Below are positions 57,680 through 64,000 of a stretch of 64,000 nt of DNA, one piece after another. The notes under the pieces are model-generated. The model was not told where the DNA came from, made no database searches, and saw nothing but the letters and a program-made list of their open reading frames with translations. The position numbers and the translations under genes are program-made. The stretch spans positions 8,384,704-8,448,703 of the forward strand of contig CM060847.1 in assembly GCA_030737835.1 (NCBI GenBank), given 5' to 3'. Source of the stretch: Acorus gramineus (lineage: Eukaryota > Streptophyta > Magnoliopsida > Acorales > Acoraceae). How positions within the stretch are numbered: position 1 is the stretch's first letter; every line of letters begins with the position of its first letter.

Positions 57680-58369
57680 ACGAACAGATGACGGAAGCTG
57701 TTTTGACGTGCCCTTCATCTCCTCCCAACTCCTCTGGTTACCAAGCACATCTGAGTCTGATTTGTAATACCATTTGTATGCATTATCAAACTTCCTCAAG
57801 GTCATGGTTGAATACACAGTTGCACATCATCATTCTTTTTAAAGCCTGCGCCATCCTAAATAAATAAAGCTCTACACTTTATCAATCCAAATTACAATAC
57901 TATCTATCTATCATCATTAAATAAAGTTCAAACTTCCTCCCATTGCTCCCTTCTTCATTTCCGTTTCTTTCCAAAATGCTAGCACTGCATGTATTTGTTC
58001 TCACTTTTTCAAAAAAAATATAGAAACAAGAGTAACGTATTTCACAATTCACATTGAATTTCACATTGATACGAGACGACTTAGACAGAATTCTGCATAT
58101 AGGATAAATAGCAATGACACAGGAGATGGTCCTTTGTTAATCAAGGCCACAATTTACATATATACCAAGGGGCTTTTTTATTATCTGTCAAGACAGAAAA
58201 TCAGCCCTCCCCAGACAGGAATTGATCAGAGCTCAAGGACTAACCCCACCTCAGAATAATTAAAATTCTCTTCACAAGAAACCGGAATTACAAACTCATT
58301 AATTACAGGAAATCGAAGATGGCCGGATTCACGTCTTCCCCCTCTTGTACACAGGCAACGAGCCACACT
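57680..58369. other. Convergent 3' ends of SFH-A and SFH-B
   Basis: No gene. About 690 bp separates the two stop codons. It holds both 3' untranslated regions; 'aataaa' signals are seen near 57860-57868 for the plus gene. Confidence 0.6.
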
Positions 58370-61300
58370 TCACCAGCACATCATTTTCTTCTTCTGTGAT
58401 GATCATAAACACATAAACTGAATTCAGTTACCAATTTGACACAACACCTCAACCGAAGTAATCTCAAGGTCTGAGCAAACAAATTCATGAAAACTAACCC
58501 GGAACTTGGCATCCTGTTGTCTATCAATGTAAGCAAGCAGCTCCTCCTGCCTCATTAAAGCTTCATGAAGATCCTGCTCAAGGAGAAGCAAAACATCATA
58601 TATATAGCTCAATATCTACAAATGCACCAAACAAAAAAAAATATCTACAAATGCAGTTATGAGTCATGCAGATGCAAGATGATTTCATAACCCATTCTGT
58701 ATGTTTCAGACTACAATCCAAATCTCATATACCTATACTATTAATTCAAGAGGGAGAATTTTGTCGCATGATAAGTAATTATAAGAAATCAATGATTGAG
58801 GTAGAAGCTGGGACATTTTCCCAACTTAAAATTGCTCTTTGTATAGGTGGGATGGAATATCCATGATCAGATGCCACTTTTAGCACATTGATATTCATTT
58901 ATTTTCTGACAAATCATGAAGTATATTATTTATCCATACATTTAATATTTTGCAGGAGTTCCCCGCCCCCCAACTAAAACATATAAAAAATAACCACGTG
59001 AATTCATAGTTAGACGACAACAGCATAACCCTTGTATATTCTGAGAGATGCAAATGTGGCATGGTCGACAGCTGCAGGGTATAACGGATAGAGACACAAA
59101 TGACAGACGTGCACAAGTGTGTGTGTGTGTGTATACAAATGCACAAAAAACACTAAAACCTGCACAAATGCACACATGAAAATATCTAAAAAGGCAGCAA
59201 TGAACTAGGATTCATATATGCGATAACTTCCTGAACACACACAACACACCCCATATGCTTATGGATACATATGGGCCACAAGTACATGAACACTAGATTT
59301 ACGGCACTTTAACAACCTGCAACCACTCTGATGAAGAACTTTGGAAGCCAATCAAAGTTGCTCTTCTTAGAAGTACAGAATTTTTTTCAATTTTTCATGC
59401 TTTCCTGTGCAAACTGCTAAGGCAAATCCACAAAACGATCTCATATTTATAAATTGCAATAGATATTCAAAGGAAGCAGCAATTGTCCACATGCAAAATT
59501 TTATACTGGACTTATGTGAAAAAGAAGTCCTGATAAACCTCAGAGAATATAGAACACGACACTATACCTTTTTGGTTGCAATAAGTTCAGCCTCTAATGC
59601 ATCCACGCGGCAAACAGCAGCATGAAGCAACTCGTCTTTCTCTGACGGCATCTCTGATGGCTTTGCTTGAAGCATGTCAACCTTTTCCTCCAGGTCCCCC
59701 AGTCTCTTCAACAAGGAAGAAAGCATGTCCGTTTCTGTGAATCCTGGAGTAGGAGAAGGGGGGCGCAACTCCTCCTTTGGCGCGGGGTCTAATGCAAGAT
59801 TCTTATCGTTGTGTTCTTGCTCAACAAAACTTCCAGGTAGCTTCTTTATCACACAGCAGGAAACAGAACGAAGCATTGTAAAGAGGGGCATGATGAAAGC
59901 CATTATCATCATGAGTATCTGAACCCCAGCCTTTTTAGGAGGGTCATCACTAGGGAGTGTTCCTGCAGAAAACATTCAAGAATTGTATTTACAATCAACT
60001 AAGGGGGCGTTTGGAAATGCTTAATACAGCGATTCTGTTTTATAATAAAGCGAAAAGCGCAAACGTGTTACCAAACGCATTTTAGAAAGCGTAGAAAGAG
60101 AACAAGGCCATTTGAGGACAGGAAAGAGAACAAGGGGAGGGTAGAAAAAAGAAAAAAAGAAGAGGGTGACTCATACCCAATTTTTGGAAATAAAAATAAT
60201 GAGAACATGAAAACACCAATATCCCCTGTTATTTACAAGTCTTATAAAGAAAAAGAAGAGGGTGGATCTCATCATTTCTGTCCATTTAAGATATGGCCAG
60301 GTGAGGAGCAAGGTTTTAAATATCGATTTTTTCGATATATCGATATGGGTGTCAAAACGAAATATTGATTTTTTTTATATATCGTTCGATATATTGAGGT
60401 TGGGTTGGAGGGGGTGTTGGGGAAAGGGAAGTATTCCCATCCCAGTATCCATTTAAGAATAAGTAGAAGAAACCTGGATCCCCTGCTTTACTTCTGCCCG
60501 GTTTTAAAAGAAAGAAAGAGACATAGACTGCCTGTGAATAGCCTATTAAATGCAATCAGCTGCCCTCACGGAAACACACTTCATGCCATGAACTGAACTC
60601 AAAAAACACAAGTTCCACAAATCTATTACCAACCTTTAATAGAAGAAACCTTTGGATGGGAAATCTCTTTCTTCCATCCAGCATCCACAGCTTTGTCAAC
60701 CATGGGAACATCATACACTGAGAGTGCAACACTGGACCCCATGGTTCTGGACCCCATGGTTCCAGCCATTTTTGCCTGCACCCAAGATATACACATTTTA
60801 TAAAATAAAAAAAAAGGTAACATAGCTGCAGCAAAGTGAAGTCCTAATAGGAATATCTCCATTCAAAAACATAGCAAAGTTCATCACACCATTCTTGGAC
60901 AGTCCCGTGATGAGATATGACAGAAAGGCAATAACAATCATCATCCAACTTTCACATAACTCTCAAGAGAGTAACATATCTCAAAAGAAGTTATACAAGC
61001 ACATTCCATCAGATGAATGAATCACCTCTATTCAAAATTTCATGAATTGAGATGAAACTACAGTTAATAACTCGTTAAGGGGAAAGGGGCAAAAATGGTT
61101 ATCCAATTCAAAAAAGATTTCACAATCTATGATTTCCATATCATGAGTGAGAAAACATATAGATCGAATGCCAAACAATGATTGAGAAAACGTATAGATA
61201 GAATGCCAAACAATGATCAGAGTGGTTACAGTTAAATTCTCACGTCCATATAGTGAAGAACTATACACACAGAAAATCTACACTTTCAACCTTCATTTCT

Positions 61301-63512
61301 AAATATGAACTTCCACGGGATCTTAGAATATAACATGATGGAAGTTTTTCTTCCAGGTCAATAAATAGTTTCAGAAGAACAAGGAAAATAATAGAAGCAT
61401 CAATAAGACACTACTGCTAAGAGTTTAAAATTGTGGAAGAAACTTGAGAAAACCAACCAAGAAGCACAGTTGAACAACAGTAGATTAGCTTGGTCAGGAG
61501 TCAAAACAATACAATTACAAACCATCATCATATGTACTCATGTGTTAACAGGGACCTACTTCTTCACGAACAGGAGTCAGCTGAGGAAGTGAAAAACAAC
61601 TCCCCAATGCCTTCGGTGAAGCAATATCATCAGCTTCTGAGCCCGATTCCGCAGTAGATACATCGCCACCCCTTATCTGACAATACAAAAAGTGGTAAAG
61701 AAAATAGGAACCAAGAAAAATTTCAAGAAATGCACAACATAGCTGAATACTATATGCAACACATTGACATGTGAATAACTGATCAAATGTAATTTAAGGA
61801 ATCTCACCATAGGATATTGTGGCTTAGCATAGGCAATAACTTTCCCCTCACTATTTGACACGGTCACAATTTGACGAGCACAGCGTGCTTCACCACTACG
61901 AACCATCTGCATGACCATACATGAGATTTTTAACTCTAAACTGAACTGCATGTCGATTGTGTCTAACGTTCAAATTCCTGATTGATTATTTTAATAAAGT
62001 ATAGTAAAAAAACAAATCGACAGAGACAATATAGTGACCTTCAGTATGTTAGGGTCCTTCCATGGCCCCTTATCAGACCTAAGGCAACCACCCTGGTCAG
62101 AGCAGGTACATGTTCCACCAAGAAATTCTGGCAGTTCACTGCCAACCAAAAATGAAGTTAATACAATCATCACAAAAAAAATGTAAAATACATAACTGAT
62201 ATAAGTTTACCATAAGTATTATAACGAAAACAACATCAATAAATAATCACCTTGCGTCAATTATTTCAAGTAATTTGCTCTGAAACTTGGCTCCAAGGAC
62301 CTGAGAAATTTTGTGGATAATATAAACTGTAGGGTTTTGAAGATATTGTCAATAATAAAACAAGATAGCGAATAAACAGATCGCTTACATGGATTTTTGA
62401 AGTTGTTTTTGGATCAAGAAAAGATTTCACAGCGTTCCAAATAAGCCTGAAGCCAGGGCCAGCATTAACAATAAACATTCGGCACAATGTCTGCAGCATT
62501 ATAGTTTACACATCAGAGGGGCCAAGACCAACTTTTGTACAATGGATGCATAATTAGTACTAACCAAGTAAAACCTTTTCATAGACATACCTCAGGATAG
62601 TTGTCGCTGTCAATCTTCTGCAGTCGCATCATGAGATCACGTGCAGTCTTGCTATAGTTTTTGAAACTCTGAGTAATAAATATAGTAATGACGACAAATC
62701 AGTCTACTGATAATGTGGACAACAATAAAAACAATATAAAAACTGCAAAAAAACAAAACAGTAAGCACACAACATACCACACCCTGAACATCTAGAATTG
62801 TAGTACTTGAATCAATATGCCGTTTTGCAGCAATTGAGCAAGCTGGAAACTTGATCTCAAAGCTCCTCTCAAATTCCAGTACATGATATCTTACATAACG
62901 GTCCATGGTTGTCACTTGCATAAGCTTGCTGGGATCAACTTTTCCCAGCCTTTCTATGTAAACTGGCCTTCCCTCCTTATCCACTCCATGATAACCATGA
63001 GGGTAATACTTCAATACTTCATCTAACTCCTTGAAATCAAAATCCTAGAGAAAAAAAAAATCAACAAGCATATCAATTAATCGATCTTAAATCATATGAC
63101 AGCCAAAATTGCAATATTACACCAACATGAAAGAAGAAATCCAAAAATGACGAAAACGCATGCATAATTCAAATGAGAATACAAGAGAAAATCTATTAAG
63201 GTCATTTCTGTTTCTTGTACATGATTAGTGGTCCACTTCCTCACTAACTCATCAATGGACGCGCTCATGCATACACAACTCCACTCCAAATGTTACATTA
63301 ACCCTAGCATCCAAGATTTCATAACATTGTTGAACTCCTAAAGATATAATTCATAGCATAATTAATGGTTTGGACCATGAGCTCTAATGAAAAGATAAGA
63401 AAGTTCAAATACCTCCAATATAGTGTCAACACCGTATTCCTTCCTCCACTGAAGCATTTCAGCCCACATGTGCTTTGCTTTCTCAATATCAAATTTCCTC
63501 GCTTTCAAAAAT
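58370..63512 (-). CDS. SFH-B: Sec14-nodulin transfer protein, 5' part beyond the window
   Basis: Visible exons from 5' to 3': 63512-63413, 63044-62778, 62668-62591, 62490-62389, 62300-62251, 62138-62039, 61906-61808, 61676-61560, 60775-60634, 59962-59568, 58573-58499 and 58393-58370 (1549 bases). The N-terminal exons (the first 110 or so codons) lie past 64000; 63513-64000 is intron. It has the same exon plan as SFH-A, but the linker keeps the family block [23 protein letters not shown] and the tail exon keeps [14 protein letters not shown] and [16 protein letters not shown] hydrophobic run [18 protein letters not shown] lies in the 59.9-kb exon. The protein ends KKKMMCW, the basic nodulin-type tail. 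It looks like the more conserved partner of the pair. Confidence 0.92.
60001..60260. repeat. Repeat in an SFH-B intron
   Basis: 'gggggcgtttggaaatgc' is inverted against 'accaaacgcatttt' 80 bases on, which suggests a small hAT/PIF-type MITE fragment. Boundaries unclear. Just beyond it, at 60320-60395, are 'cgatatatcgatat' palindromic words. Confidence 0.35.
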
Positions 63513-64000
63513 CTGAAGAAATGGAAGGAAGGTAATAAAGATATAAATTAGAAACTAGAAAGTCAACATAACCACATACATCATAAATGAATGGCATAAA
63601 CTACCAAGATACTAGCATCATCTAGTTTGTATGTAGGAATGATACAGGACAAATAGACCCTCTCAAAAAGTTTACTTGACATGGAAGTGAAATTTTGGTA
63701 ACCTCAAGCATTTCTGTGCATTCTCTTATACAAGCGGAAGTCACAATTAAACAAACACCTGTACTCTTGTTTTTGTTATCCAAAGTTTACTACCATGTCA
63801 ATGATTTTTTTTTTTTTTTTGAAGTTCACTAAATGGGACCTTTTCATGGCTGGAAAGGAGCTCAAGAAAAATGGATAGAAGCTCCAAGTAAATTACTCGA
63901 CTGCTGCATAAACAATTTGGGAGAAGCATATAACCCATCCTATGGAAAAATTAACAAAGCCTCTGAACCTAGAAAGAGTCCATGGTTTTGCTCAAAATGG

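Overview
This is a window of plant (angiosperm) nuclear DNA. Genes are split by many short GT-AG introns, intergenic DNA is AT-rich and full of small transposons, and every recognisable protein is a plant family: SABATH methyltransferases, a CYP722-type cytochrome P450, a LOB-domain factor, inositol-pentakisphosphate 2-kinase, a heavy-metal-associated isoprenylated protein and Sec14-nodulin proteins. The species cannot be named from the sequence alone.

Layout. From 1 to about 36 kb lies a decaying tandem array whose repeat unit is [SABATH methyltransferase - CYP722 P450], all on the minus strand. Unit 0 (1-830) is only a relic of a P450 intron. Unit A (1.5-9.1 kb) has an intact SABATH1 and a CYP722 pseudogene carrying two transposon insertions. 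Unit B (10.9-20.6 kb) has a SABATH2 pseudogene with three separate lesions and a CYP722 with all ten exons in frame (493 aa). Unit C (21.2-25.3 kb) keeps only a SABATH last-exon fragment and flanks. Unit D (27.0-32.2 kb) has an intact SABATH3 and no P450 body. Unit E (33.2-36.0 kb) is an older, more divergent intact SABATH4. A fifth, still more divergent SABATH5 lies at 42.1-43.5 kb. A minus-strand LOB-domain gene sits at 38.0-38.8 kb.

From 44.6 kb the window is ordinary housekeeping sequence: IPK1 (plus, 468 aa), a HIPP metallochaperone-like gene with its first exon not located (plus), and a tail-to-tail pair of SFH-type Sec14-nodulin genes, one complete (plus, 615 aa) and one running off the right edge (minus).

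What may work together. The close, repeatedly duplicated pairing of a SABATH carboxyl methyltransferase with a CYP722 P450 is the main finding. CYP722 enzymes and one SABATH enzyme (CLAMT) are both known to act on carlactonoic acid in strigolactone metabolism, so a small lineage-specific biosynthetic cluster is a reasonable hypothesis, although the substrate is inferred and not shown. The one intact CYP722 has isoleucine where the I-helix acidic residue normally sits, so its chemistry may be altered or it may be starting to decay.

Exon coordinates were derived by hand from reading frame, GT/AG sites and comparison between copies. In each complete gene the exon lengths sum to an open frame.
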